A stretch of 64,000 nucleotides of DNA from Flavobacterium ginsenosidimutans (GTDB taxonomy: Bacteria; Bacteroidota; Bacteroidia; Flavobacteriales; Flavobacteriaceae), in contig NZ_QJRJ01000082.1 in NCBI RefSeq assembly GCF_003254625.1, positions 124,001-188,000 of the forward strand. The letters are read 5' to 3'. The position numbers and the translations under genes are program-made. Each line of letters opens with the position of its first letter. The stretch's first letter is position 1. Positions 16,071-23,755 of this stretch are shown in pieces. The notes beneath the pieces were generated by a model. That model had not been told where the DNA came from and made no database searches. It was given only the letters and a program-made list of their open reading frames with translations.

Positions 16071-17342
16071 TCATAAAGAATCAACAATATCTTTCCATCT
16101 ATTTTCAGAATAAAACGTTTCAAATTCTTTATTTGATAAGAGTATTTTTTTGTCTAAATCTCCTCTTAGATAATTCAAACTTAAAAAATCTAAAGAAATG
16201 CTTCTGTACTGTTCGTCATGAGTTTGATTGTAAATTTTTGCAAACAGTTCAGAAGCTTCAAAATTTTGCTCACTTGTCATTCCGCCCAAAATCATGGACG
16301 CATTATTATAATTATCATACACTTTCTGAAACTCTTTTGTCTCGTAATACTTTTTAGCTTCGTTTATTAGCTTTAATGTACTTTCAGTATCTTCTTTATC
16401 TTTTTTTGAAGCTTCTTCAGCTGTTGGAATTGTGTATTTAAAACCATAATTTAAAGCATAAATTTTTAAAGGAAGAAGTCCAAATTCATTTCTTCTTTTA
16501 TCAGCTTCATTTTCTTTAATTATACCTCTAAAACTTGAAGCTTCACCATTTTGTGTCCAATTTACTTGCGTTCCGTAAACTTGCTTATAATTGAGATTGC
16601 ATTGCACTCGGTCATACAAAAAAGCATAGTTTTCCATATCCAATTCTTTCGTCCCTTTTAATTTATCCATTTCATGTAAAGCTGCTTTTTGGAATAAAAT
16701 ATCCTGATCTGCGTGCTGTACAATTAGCCAGAAATTATGGGCACCATCTTTTCCTATTTCTGATATTTTTGGCCAACCATTGGTTTTTAGAATCTCTTTT
16801 GCTGTTGAAAGGTTTTTAAAATCTAAGTCGTTAATTTTCTGCTGTAATTCATTCAATAGAGCAGGATCTGAAGTTTGTATTTTCCAATATCTAATTTTCT
16901 GATCTGCAATTCCCATTGCATTGATTTGTTTACGCAATTCTGGAAGTTTTAATTTTTTTTCATATTCCTGCTCTTTCAATTGTGCTTTTTGTTTAATCGT
17001 TTCCCACTTATATGGATATTTAGCACGTAAAAAATCAAAATACGGATCTATGGAAAGTTGCTCTGCTTCAGTCCATCCTTTATTTAGAGCTATAGTTAGA
17101 TATTTAAAAGCTTTTGCTTCATTTTGAGCTAACGAATACATTCCCCCAGCTTTATAAGCATTTAATGCATCAGGTTCTTTAAGCAAAAAAGCTTTTTCCA
17201 GTTTTAAAATAGCATTTTTATAATCTTTTTGAAGATGAAGTAAAGAAGCTTCTGCGATTAATTTTTCATATGCGAGATTGGTTTGCGCGTTAGAAACGTT
17301 AAAGCTCCAAAATAATAAGGTGAGGAAGAAGTATCTTTTCAT
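16071..17342 (-). CDS. Exported TPR-like protein with DUF6624-like domain
   Basis: This 423-aa protein has a signal peptide (RYFFLTLLFWSFNVSNAQ), then TPR-like helices (about 25-110: AILKLEKAFLLKEPDALNAYKAGGMYSLAQNEAKAF). The central region (about 165-310) contains GWPKISEIGKDGAHNFWLIVQHAD and LPLKIYALNYGFKYTIP. This I recognise as the DUF6624-type domain, in which conserved His and Asp residues recur. The C-terminal part is again helical and Lys/Glu rich. It is convergent with the P-type ATPase, with only 4 bp between stops. The biochemical function is unknown. Confidence 0.75.
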   Translation of the reverse strand: MKRYFFLTLLFWSFNVSNAQTNLAYEKLIAEASLLHLQKDYKNAILKLEKAFLLKEPDALNAYKAGGMYSLAQNEAKAFKYLTIALNKGWTEAEQLSIDPYFDFLRAKYPYKWETIKQKAQLKEQEYEKKLKLPELRKQINAMGIADQKIRYWKIQTSDPALLNELQQKINDLDFKNLSTAKEILKTNGWPKISEIGKDGAHNFWLIVQHADQDILFQKAALHEMDKLKGTKELDMENYAFLYDRVQCNLNYKQVYGTQVNWTQNGEASSFRGIIKENEADKRRNEFGLLPLKIYALNYGFKYTIPTAEEASKKDKEDTESTLKLINEAKKYYETKEFQKVYDNYNNASMILGGMTSEQNFEASELFAKIYNQTHDEQYRSISLDFLSLNYLRGDLDKKILLSNKEFETFYSENRWKDIVDSL

Positions 17343-17425
17343 ACACTTTAAAAACTATATTATAAATATTTTTTTGCTGTGATGAAAATACAAATTATAT
17401 TTTTATCTATTTGTTATAAAATAAT

Positions 17426-18076
17426 TTATAAATGTAATTCAATTAAATTCTCATTGTTTTCTAGGGATATTTTCACTGGATTACTTTCAGAAGGAATTTG
17501 AGTTGGATACCAATTTCGATTGGGTTGCACCAGAATCAATAAACCTTCATGATCGCCAATTGCAGCAAATTTTTCAGTATTTGTATTTTGAGAAAAAAAA
17601 TGAAGTCCGTGTTCTTCTATTAATTGATTTCCTAATTTTAATGGACTTTCCGTAACAATTCCGATTTCGCTTATGCTTAAAATAGAAGCAGAGTTGAATT
17701 CACCAACTTGTTCATTATTAAGATCATGTCTAGCAATGAATTCCAATAAATTTCCATTGTGATCAAAGAAATAAATAGAATGCGCATTCCAGTTTTCAAA
17801 ATGAGTAACTACACTTTTATCATCCAAAACAATTAAATCAATTTTGTTTTCACACCATTGAATGGCTTCTTCAAGCTGATTTTCAGGAATATTAAAAGCA
17901 AAATGATATATGGAATTAAATTCTGGATCTTCAATAAATTTTAAAATAGAAGTTCCAGCCTGATATGTTATTGATTTTTGGTCATTTTCCAGAATAAAAA
18001 GCCCAAAAAGGTTCTGATAAAATGCTTTCGTTTTTTGAATATCGTTTGTTTTAATTTGTATCTGATCTATTCTCAT
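17426..18076 (-). CDS. VOC superfamily protein (glyoxalase/bleomycin-resistance fold)
   Basis: This 216-aa protein carries two VOC-type beta-alpha-beta-beta-beta modules. The first (about 1-115) begins RIDQIQIKTNDIQKTKAFYQNLFGL and ends YFFDHNGNLLEFIARHDL, with His, Glu and His candidates for a metal site. The second (from about 130: SISEIGIVTESPLKLGNQLIEEHGL) is shorter and more diverged. VOC proteins include metal-dependent dioxygenases, isomerases and thiol transferases; the substrate cannot be inferred here. The gene is monocistronic, with a TAAATTTG -7 candidate on the minus strand at 18123-18130. Confidence 0.85.
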   Translation of the reverse strand: MRIDQIQIKTNDIQKTKAFYQNLFGLFILENDQKSITYQAGTSILKFIEDPEFNSIYHFAFNIPENQLEEAIQWCENKIDLIVLDDKSVVTHFENWNAHSIYFFDHNGNLLEFIARHDLNNEQVGEFNSASILSISEIGIVTESPLKLGNQLIEEHGLHFFSQNTNTEKFAAIGDHEGLLILVQPNRNWYPTQIPSESNPVKISLENNENLIELHL

Positions 18077-18122
18077 GGCTGTAATTTTTTTATAAAAGAA
18101 AAAGCTTCTTTTGGGTGACAGA

Positions 18123-18130
18123 CAAATTTA
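18123..18130 (-). promoter_or_regulatory. Candidate -7 box for the VOC gene
   Basis: The minus strand reads TAAATTTG, a full match to the Bacteroidota TAnnTTTG -7 consensus, about 47 bp upstream of the VOC start codon. I see no clear TTTG -33 element, so support is moderate. Confidence 0.4.
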
Positions 18131-18347
18131 AAAAATGCCCATGATATCAGGGATGCAGCGCTATTTTATGCGTCAATGAAAGGATAATAAATAATTATTG
18201 GTTGAAGTTAAATTGCATCTTTAAATATTTTATTAAAGTTACAAAAAGACAAACTGTCATTGTAGCAAGATTATCGAAAAATTTTCATCTTGTAATCTTT
18301 CCATTTAAATAAAAACAGGTTGTATCAAATGGATAGTCCTTTTTTTG

Positions 18348-18427
18348 TAAGCTTCGGAGAAGCGAAATATTTATAGCAAAGGATAAATGTTTACAACATA
18401 AAGCTCCAGAGGAGCGACATATATTTA
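18348..18427. repeat. Interspersed palindromic repeat, GCGAAATATTTATAGCAAA family (second copy)
   Basis: Two hairpin units, AGCTTCGGAGAAGC and GCTCCAGAGGAGC, are joined by GCGAAATATTTATAGCAAA and followed by GACATATATTT. The cores and order match part of the cluster at 5067-5231. The rest of the 483-bp gap (18077-18559) holds the two flanking promoter regions and nothing else that I can identify. Confidence 0.75.
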
Positions 18428-18525
18428 GGTTGGCATTGTTGGATTTTTTTCAAAAAAGCCTCATTGATTATCTTAAGTTGATATAATTGCAACTTATAGA
18501 GGTCTTTTAGCCTGTTTGATTAAAA

Positions 18526-18533
18526 TATATTTG
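18526..18533 (+). promoter_or_regulatory. Candidate -7 box for the unknown 301-aa gene
   Basis: TATATTTG matches TAnnTTTG exactly and lies 26 bp before the ATG at 18560. A TTTT tract near 18505 is a weak -33 candidate. Confidence 0.45.
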
Positions 18534-18559
18534 CAATTAAATTTTAATGATTTAAAAAC

Positions 18560-19465
18560 ATGCAAATTTATTTTATAAAAAGTGGCTATGGAACCTACGG
18601 AGGTACATTTAATCAGCCATTTAGGTATTTTGGAAGAATAATTTCAGATAGATTTCAAGCACAGGGAATAGAATTTCCTTTTAAAGAGATTGAGATTCAA
18701 TTGGCTCGTTTTTCAAATAAACCAAAAGGTAAGGATAAGGAAATTTACAACGGTTGGTTTAATAAATTGCCAAATTATTATAGGGGTAAAAATATCGTTA
18801 GAGTCACTTTGCCTGTATTTGAAACTGAACAAAATTTAGATGATGTTTTTGAAATAATTTATCGTGGTTTTGAAATTATTTTTAGCAAAAAAAAGAAAGA
18901 TGACCTTTATGACACCGAAAGGATAAAACAAATATTATCTCTTTTAGAAACAGAATTGCAAAATACTGATCTGATCAAATTAAACGAACAATACGAATCA
19001 CTTTTTTATCAAGAAGCATTAACTCGAAGAATTGATGAAAGAAAAGAAAGAGAAAATAGAATTATCGAAAATAAAAAAGCTATTCGAGATCTAAGATTTT
19101 ATTATCATTTTGAAGGCATAGATAAACTTTATTTTGCTCCTTACAGCTATAAATTCTGTGAAAAGATACGAGCTAAACTTCGAGAGAAAAAATTTAAGTT
19201 ACCTGATTATACCCACTTATACATTGAAGTTTCTGATTCTTTCGAAAATGCCTTATACCATACTGAAAAAGAAGAAAATTGGTATATTTATGGTATTGCA
19301 GTATTAAAGGATTATGTTGGTTATGGGACAAAAAATGAAACAGAAAAGAAAAGAATCGTTTTTAATTTGATACGAGAAGGTTTGAATGACATAGCAAGAA
19401 TTGATAAGCTAGATTTACAAACTTTAAATGATGTTTTAGATGAAGTTGAGAGCGATATAAAATAA
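18560..19465 (+). CDS. Unrecognised cytoplasmic protein, 301 aa
   Basis: I do not recognise this protein. It has no signal peptide or membrane segment. The N-terminal part (about 1-120) is beta-rich with many aromatic residues (YFIKSGYGTYGGTFNQPFRYFGR, WFNKLPNYYRGKNIVRVTLPVFE). A highly charged central helix (about 130-180, including ALTRRIDERKERENRIIENKKAIRD) looks like coiled coil. The C-terminal part again mixes strand and helix (YTHLYIEVSDSFENALYHTEKEENWYIYGIAVL). The gene has its own promoter candidate and its own terminator hairpin, and sits between a repeat copy and the peroxidase locus. An immunity-type or phage-defence accessory role is possible but unsupported. Confidence 0.6.
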   Translation: MQIYFIKSGYGTYGGTFNQPFRYFGRIISDRFQAQGIEFPFKEIEIQLARFSNKPKGKDKEIYNGWFNKLPNYYRGKNIVRVTLPVFETEQNLDDVFEIIYRGFEIIFSKKKKDDLYDTERIKQILSLLETELQNTDLIKLNEQYESLFYQEALTRRIDERKERENRIIENKKAIRDLRFYYHFEGIDKLYFAPYSYKFCEKIRAKLREKKFKLPDYTHLYIEVSDSFENALYHTEKEENWYIYGIAVLKDYVGYGTKNETEKKRIVFNLIREGLNDIARIDKLDLQTLNDVLDEVESDIK

Positions 19466-19500
19466 AAGCCCATTTCCTAAAGAAATGGGCTTGTAAATTT
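19466..19500. terminator. Bidirectional terminator
   Basis: A perfect 11-bp stem, AAGCCCATTTC / GAAATGGGCTT with a 5-nt loop, begins immediately after the stop of the 301-aa gene. A-rich DNA on the left supplies the T-run for the convergent minus-strand transcript, and TT on the right serves the plus strand weakly. Confidence 0.75.
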
Positions 19501-19536
19501 GCAGATTGTGGGGCAAAAAGCAAATCATCAACTAAC

Positions 19537-20718
19537 TTATTTTGGCATTTCAGGAATTATAATTCTTCTTGTTGGCGTACTCAAAGTTTCAATAAAAGCC
19601 AATAAATCAGCGATTTCTTCTTTTTTTAAATCCAATTTTCTAAGCATTGGATCTACTTTTGGAATCAGAGAATCTCTCGCTGTTCCCAAATATTTTTTCT
19701 GTACTGGAGACGGATTTCCTAAATTGTATAATTCTACAACATCTAATAAAGTTGGAAAATGTCCGTGATGCATCCACGGTCTAGTATTTACGACTTCGCG
19801 AAGTGTTGGCGTTCTAAATTTGCCAATGTCTTTTACATCTTTCGTAACATTATAACGTCCGAAATCTTCATTTTTTGTTCCAAATAAAGTCTGTCCGTCA
19901 TTATGAAACTGATTGTCGCTGAAATAAGGCGTATTATGACAGTTGATGCATTGTGCTTTGGTTCTAAATAAATGCATTCCTTTTACTTGCTGATCGGTAT
20001 AAATATCTGATTTTCCGCTTACAAACTGATCAAATTTACTTTTCGGACTATTGATCGATCTTTCGAAAGTGGCAATTGCATATTGAATTCTTTCTAAAGT
20101 CACTTTTTTATCTCCAAAAGCCTCCGTAAATAAAGAATTATAGCCTTTAATTTTAGCAATTCTATCAACTGCAATTGTCAGCTTTTCGTTCATTTCCAAA
20201 GGATCTTGAACGGGAAATTGTGCTTGATCTTCCAAGCTTTTCGCTCTTCCGTCCCAAAATAGAGATGTGGCATACGCCGAATTTAAAATCGTCATCGAAT
20301 TGCGCTTTCCAGTTTGGCGATCGTGACCAAAAGAACGTGTCAAGTTATCTGTCCAGCCCAATTCTGGATTATGGCAGGAAGCGCAAGCAATTTGACCGCT
20401 TTTTGATAATCTTGGATCAAAAAACAAAATCTTTCCCAAACTTTCTTTTTCCTTAGAATATGGATTATAAGCAGGATAAGGAACAGCAGGCAAAACGCCA
20501 ATATCCTTAAATTTAGATTTATCTACGATTTCATGTAATTCTGCTGCGGGCCATTTCGAAGAATCTCCGCTGGAATACAATTTTCGTAATTCTTGAATAT
20601 CAATATAATCAGGATTTTCGACGCCTTTGTAAGCCGTTAAGCCAACAAGGAAAAGAATAGGGAAGATTAGTTTTTTCAATTTTGTTTTCGTTTTTTTTTG
20701 ATTTGTTTTACGTTTCAA
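19537..20718 (-). CDS. Di-haem cytochrome c peroxidase / MauG family protein
   Basis: This protein of up to 393 aa reduces hydrogen peroxide in the periplasm, or acts like MauG, using two c-type haems. The attachment motifs CASCH and CINCH are both present, and the segments ILFFDPRLSKSGQIAC, FWDGRAKSLEDQAQ and FRTPTLREVVNTRPWMHHG are characteristic of the family. The leader LIFPILFLVGLTAYKG targets the periplasm. No ATG start is available. TTG at 20718 gives a long basic n-region, and TTG at 20679, preceded by an A-rich tract, gives a more typical leader (MKKLIFPILF). A perfect palindromic repeat ends at the 20711 side, inside the first codons of the longer form. It lies downstream of a FecIR-SusCD operon on the same strand, so it is probably linked to uptake through that system. 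Confidence 0.88.
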   Translation of the reverse strand: MKRKTNQKKTKTKLKKLIFPILFLVGLTAYKGVENPDYIDIQELRKLYSSGDSSKWPAAELHEIVDKSKFKDIGVLPAVPYPAYNPYSKEKESLGKILFFDPRLSKSGQIACASCHNPELGWTDNLTRSFGHDRQTGKRNSMTILNSAYATSLFWDGRAKSLEDQAQFPVQDPLEMNEKLTIAVDRIAKIKGYNSLFTEAFGDKKVTLERIQYAIATFERSINSPKSKFDQFVSGKSDIYTDQQVKGMHLFRTKAQCINCHNTPYFSDNQFHNDGQTLFGTKNEDFGRYNVTKDVKDIGKFRTPTLREVVNTRPWMHHGHFPTLLDVVELYNLGNPSPVQKKYLGTARDSLIPKVDPMLRKLDLKKEEIADLLAFIETLSTPTRRIIIPEMPK

Positions 20719-20767
20719 GTTTCAGGTTTCAAGTTGTTGCGAAACTTGAAACCTGAAACTTGAAACG
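20711..20767. repeat. Perfect 25-bp hairpin of TTTCAAG/TTTCAGG heptamers
   Basis: The left arm 20711-20735 and right arm 20743-20767 are exact inverse complements with a 7-nt loop. Each arm is a 7-nt-period tract (GTTTCAA GTTTCAG GTTTCAA). It lies across the start region of the peroxidase gene. The adjacent tract 20775-20825 adds AAGCTTTG/CAAAGCTT and a CGACTG tandem (GCGACTGCGACTG). Confidence 0.85.
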
Positions 20768-20840
20768 TTTTTAGCCTCCAAAAGCTTTGTCAAAGCTTGT
20801 TCTTAAAGACTGTAAACTGCGACTGCGACTGAACACTAAA

Positions 20841-22307
20841 TTAAAGCGTAACTTCTTTAGGACAGTCAATGCTTAATGCTGCTGGTTTTGGATACGTTTT
20901 ATTGTTGTACATTCTATATTGTGTAGAAACTGTTCCTCCAAACAGTTCATCGTTAGTTAGTTTCAACTCAAAAGAAATTTCGAATAAACCTGTACTTATT
21001 TCTTTGTATGTTCCTTCTCCCGAAATCGCAATGCTGTAGCTATTTTTGTTGGATCCTGTAATGGTAATATATTGCGGAATTACCAATACATTTCCTTCTG
21101 TTTTGCTATTTCCGTCTGCTGGGAAAAATTCTAGTGCAGACGTGATATTAAATCCAGGCGAGTTTGCTGCAGTTGTACTTTCGTTAGAAAACCATCTTTT
21201 TAAATTGAATGAATTGGTTGTGTTTGTTCCAGTTGCAACATTAAATCCAATTTTGAATGCATCGTGGTAAACATCGTCATCTGGATTTGCAGTGCCTTTA
21301 TCACTGTATAAAATAGCATTTTGATTATCTTTTGTTACGACAACAGGATATGTAAATGCATTGTAGGTTTGCCATGCACAAACACCGCTTTTGTCAAACC
21401 AAGTTTCGCCATAAGTTAAATAATACTGATTGCTCAAATCGTAAAAATTAGAAGCTGGATTTGCATTGATATCTCTTGTCGATTTTATTGGTTTTACAAT
21501 CTGTAGAATTGTATTTCCAGTTGCAGTATAATCGCCGGCATTAATTAAAGTAAGCGAAGATTCATAATAAACATCATCATTCTGAATATCATCCAAAAGA
21601 GTTAAATGATACGTAATTGAATTTCGGTTATCTCCAAAATCATCGTGAGTCAGGGAATAACTAAATCCGTTTAAGAACTTGAATATTTGTAGATTTTCTA
21701 CTTCTGAAGGGAAAAATCCGTTTGGAAAATTCACTTTGAAATCAATTGTTTCACCAGCTTCTCCTTTAACTATATATTGTGTTACAGGAAAAGTATAATT
21801 GGTTGTTATTGCTCCTAAATCAATTTTGAAAGTATCGTTTGGATATTCAGAATTTAGGCTTCCAATGTGAATTTCAGGATCAGAAACCGTTTCTAATTTT
21901 AAACTGATGCTTTGATTTTCTTTCCATCTTTTATCAAAAGAAACAAAAATAGTATCAGTCAATTTACTGCCTTGAAAAACCAATTCATTGATTGGATTTA
22001 CCGTAAAACTTTCGCTATCGTCAGTTGATGAAACAGCGCTAAAATTTGCAGTAACAGCACTTTTTAACGAGCGTGTTGTTAAAGCAACTGGAACTTTCAA
22101 TGTTTTTAAAGAGCTGTTTGTGTAAGTAGAAATAGGAACTAAATTTCCGTTAACCGTTGGGTATTCCAAAGGTACATTGCTGCTACTAACTTGAAAATTA
22201 AACCTTAAATAAGGATCTATTTCAGAACCTAATTTATAATCGTCTTTGGAACAAGAAGCCAAAAGCAAGGCTAGAGCTAATATGCGGAATATCTTAATAG
22301 GATTCAT
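20841..22307 (-). CDS. Surface lipoprotein downstream of SusD (SusE-position protein)
   Basis: This 488-aa protein has a lipoprotein signal (FRILALALLLASC, with Cys followed by SKDD; an acidic pair after the Cys is typical of surface-exposed lipoproteins in Bacteroidota). The rest is beta-sandwich-like. A Calx-beta-like stretch near 85-160 includes SFTVNPINELVFQGSKLTDTI, and the C-terminal region has YTITGSN-like and FEISFELKLTNDE strands. I do not recognise a named domain. The ATG at 22307 overlaps the end of susD by 14 nt, which indicates translational coupling. It probably binds substrate at the cell surface together with SusD. The peroxidase follows 122 bp downstream. Confidence 0.75.
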   Translation of the reverse strand: MNPIKIFRILALALLLASCSKDDYKLGSEIDPYLRFNFQVSSSNVPLEYPTVNGNLVPISTYTNSSLKTLKVPVALTTRSLKSAVTANFSAVSSTDDSESFTVNPINELVFQGSKLTDTIFVSFDKRWKENQSISLKLETVSDPEIHIGSLNSEYPNDTFKIDLGAITTNYTFPVTQYIVKGEAGETIDFKVNFPNGFFPSEVENLQIFKFLNGFSYSLTHDDFGDNRNSITYHLTLLDDIQNDDVYYESSLTLINAGDYTATGNTILQIVKPIKSTRDINANPASNFYDLSNQYYLTYGETWFDKSGVCAWQTYNAFTYPVVVTKDNQNAILYSDKGTANPDDDVYHDAFKIGFNVATGTNTTNSFNLKRWFSNESTTAANSPGFNITSALEFFPADGNSKTEGNVLVIPQYITITGSNKNSYSIAISGEGTYKEISTGLFEISFELKLTNDELFGGTVSTQYRMYNNKTYPKPAALSIDCPKEVTL

Positions 22308-23751
22308 TTTGTTGTAAGTTTGCATTAAGATTAATATTATAAGTCGGTATTGGTAACACGTATTTTAATGATGGATATGACATAGTGCAATTGGTCGAAA
22401 TACATCCGTCAATTCTTGAAACTCCTTTGTGATTACGGGCAAGATCAAAGAATAATTGTCCTTCAAAACAAAGTTCTTTTCTTCTTTCTAAAAGAATCTC
22501 TTCTTTTAAATTATCTGTTGAAGTCAGCAAAGTTGCATTGGCGCGAGCACGAATAATATTAACATCGGCCATAGCAACATCAGATTGATTGTTTTCTAAA
22601 GCAGCTTCGGCACGTATTAAATACATTTCACTTAATCTGAAAGCGACATAACCTGCATTATCTTGAAATTTTCGAGTAAAACTGTATTGAACTGGCGTTA
22701 ATACTCCGTTGACTAAAGTCGAAAGATCAACATTAAGAAACAGCTGTTTTCTTAAATCATTATTTTCGTAAAGATCAATTAAATCATTAGATGCAACATA
22801 ATTTGCATAACTAGTTTCGTTATATCCAAAATAAGAAGCCATTGAAGAAGAAACGTTTCCTTCGGAATCTTTAGGAATTGAAAATTCTAATAAAGCCTCA
22901 GAAATTGGCAAATCTGGTTGAGCCCATTGTGCTATTAAATCAGATGAATTTACTAATGCAACTCCTGAATTTGTAATTACATCATTTGCTATTGCATAAG
23001 CATTTGTCCAGTCTTTTTGAAAAAGATATACTCTTGCTAGTAAAGCTTTTGTGCTATTTTTTCCAAAATAAGATAACACAGAACCTTCCATTGCGGGTTG
23101 ATCTGAATAACTCTCAATTGCCGTTTTTAAATCATTTATAATTAAAGAATAAGTAACAGCCAAAGTTTCTCTTTTAGGATATTTAAGTCCTGATTTTATA
23201 GATTCGGTATTATATACAACGCCTAAATGTGATGCATCTGGAGTATAACCATAATCTTGACTGTAAACCTGAGATAAAAGAAAATGAGTGTAAGCTCTAA
23301 TGGTTAAAGCTTCTGCCATTATTTGTTTTTTCTCTACATCGGTTGCATCAGTTAGAGCAGGAGTGTATTCTAATATTAAATTGGCTTGATTGATAATGTC
23401 GTAACTGTCATCGTAGAAAGATTTAAAATTACTAGATTCGGCTGCATCTTCAAAAGAATATACTTCTTTAATATTGGTTGCTGCAGTAATTTGCCCTTTG
23501 CTATTTCCTGAAGAAGCTGGCGTAAACTTAATATTTCCGCCTTGTAAATCTGCATATACCGCAAAACGTTCTCCTCTCACATTAGCTTCGACTTCTTTGT
23601 AAAGACCTTTTAAAGCTATTAAAACCCCAGCTTTATCTTGAAGAAGTTCGTCTATAGAGGTTTGCGTTCCAGGTTCTTGTTCCAGAAAATCACTGCAGCC
23701 TTGCAATGAAAAAATCAGGATTACTATTGTTATATATTTTAAATAATTCAT
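22294..23751 (-). CDS. SusD/RagB-family nutrient-binding lipoprotein
   Basis: This 485-aa surface lipoprotein has the signal YITIVILIFSLQGC followed by SDFLEQEPG, the typical SusD start. TPR-like helices (EALTIRAYTHFLLSQVYSQDYG) and the C-terminal segment with LSEMYLIRAEAALENN and ILLERRKELCFEGQLFFDLAR are family landmarks. SusD acts as a lid on the SusC barrel and captures the ligand. The ATG at 23751 is chosen over upstream in-frame codons because it is 5 bp after the susC stop and gives a clean lipoprotein leader. The ligand is unknown. Because of FecIR and the peroxidase, it may be something other than a plain glycan. Confidence 0.92.
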   Translation of the reverse strand: MNYLKYITIVILIFSLQGCSDFLEQEPGTQTSIDELLQDKAGVLIALKGLYKEVEANVRGERFAVYADLQGGNIKFTPASSGNSKGQITAATNIKEVYSFEDAAESSNFKSFYDDSYDIINQANLILEYTPALTDATDVEKKQIMAEALTIRAYTHFLLSQVYSQDYGYTPDASHLGVVYNTESIKSGLKYPKRETLAVTYSLIINDLKTAIESYSDQPAMEGSVLSYFGKNSTKALLARVYLFQKDWTNAYAIANDVITNSGVALVNSSDLIAQWAQPDLPISEALLEFSIPKDSEGNVSSSMASYFGYNETSYANYVASNDLIDLYENNDLRKQLFLNVDLSTLVNGVLTPVQYSFTRKFQDNAGYVAFRLSEMYLIRAEAALENNQSDVAMADVNIIRARANATLLTSTDNLKEEILLERRKELCFEGQLFFDLARNHKGVSRIDGCISTNCTMSYPSLKYVLPIPTYNINLNANLQQNESY

Positions 23752-23755
23752 CGTT

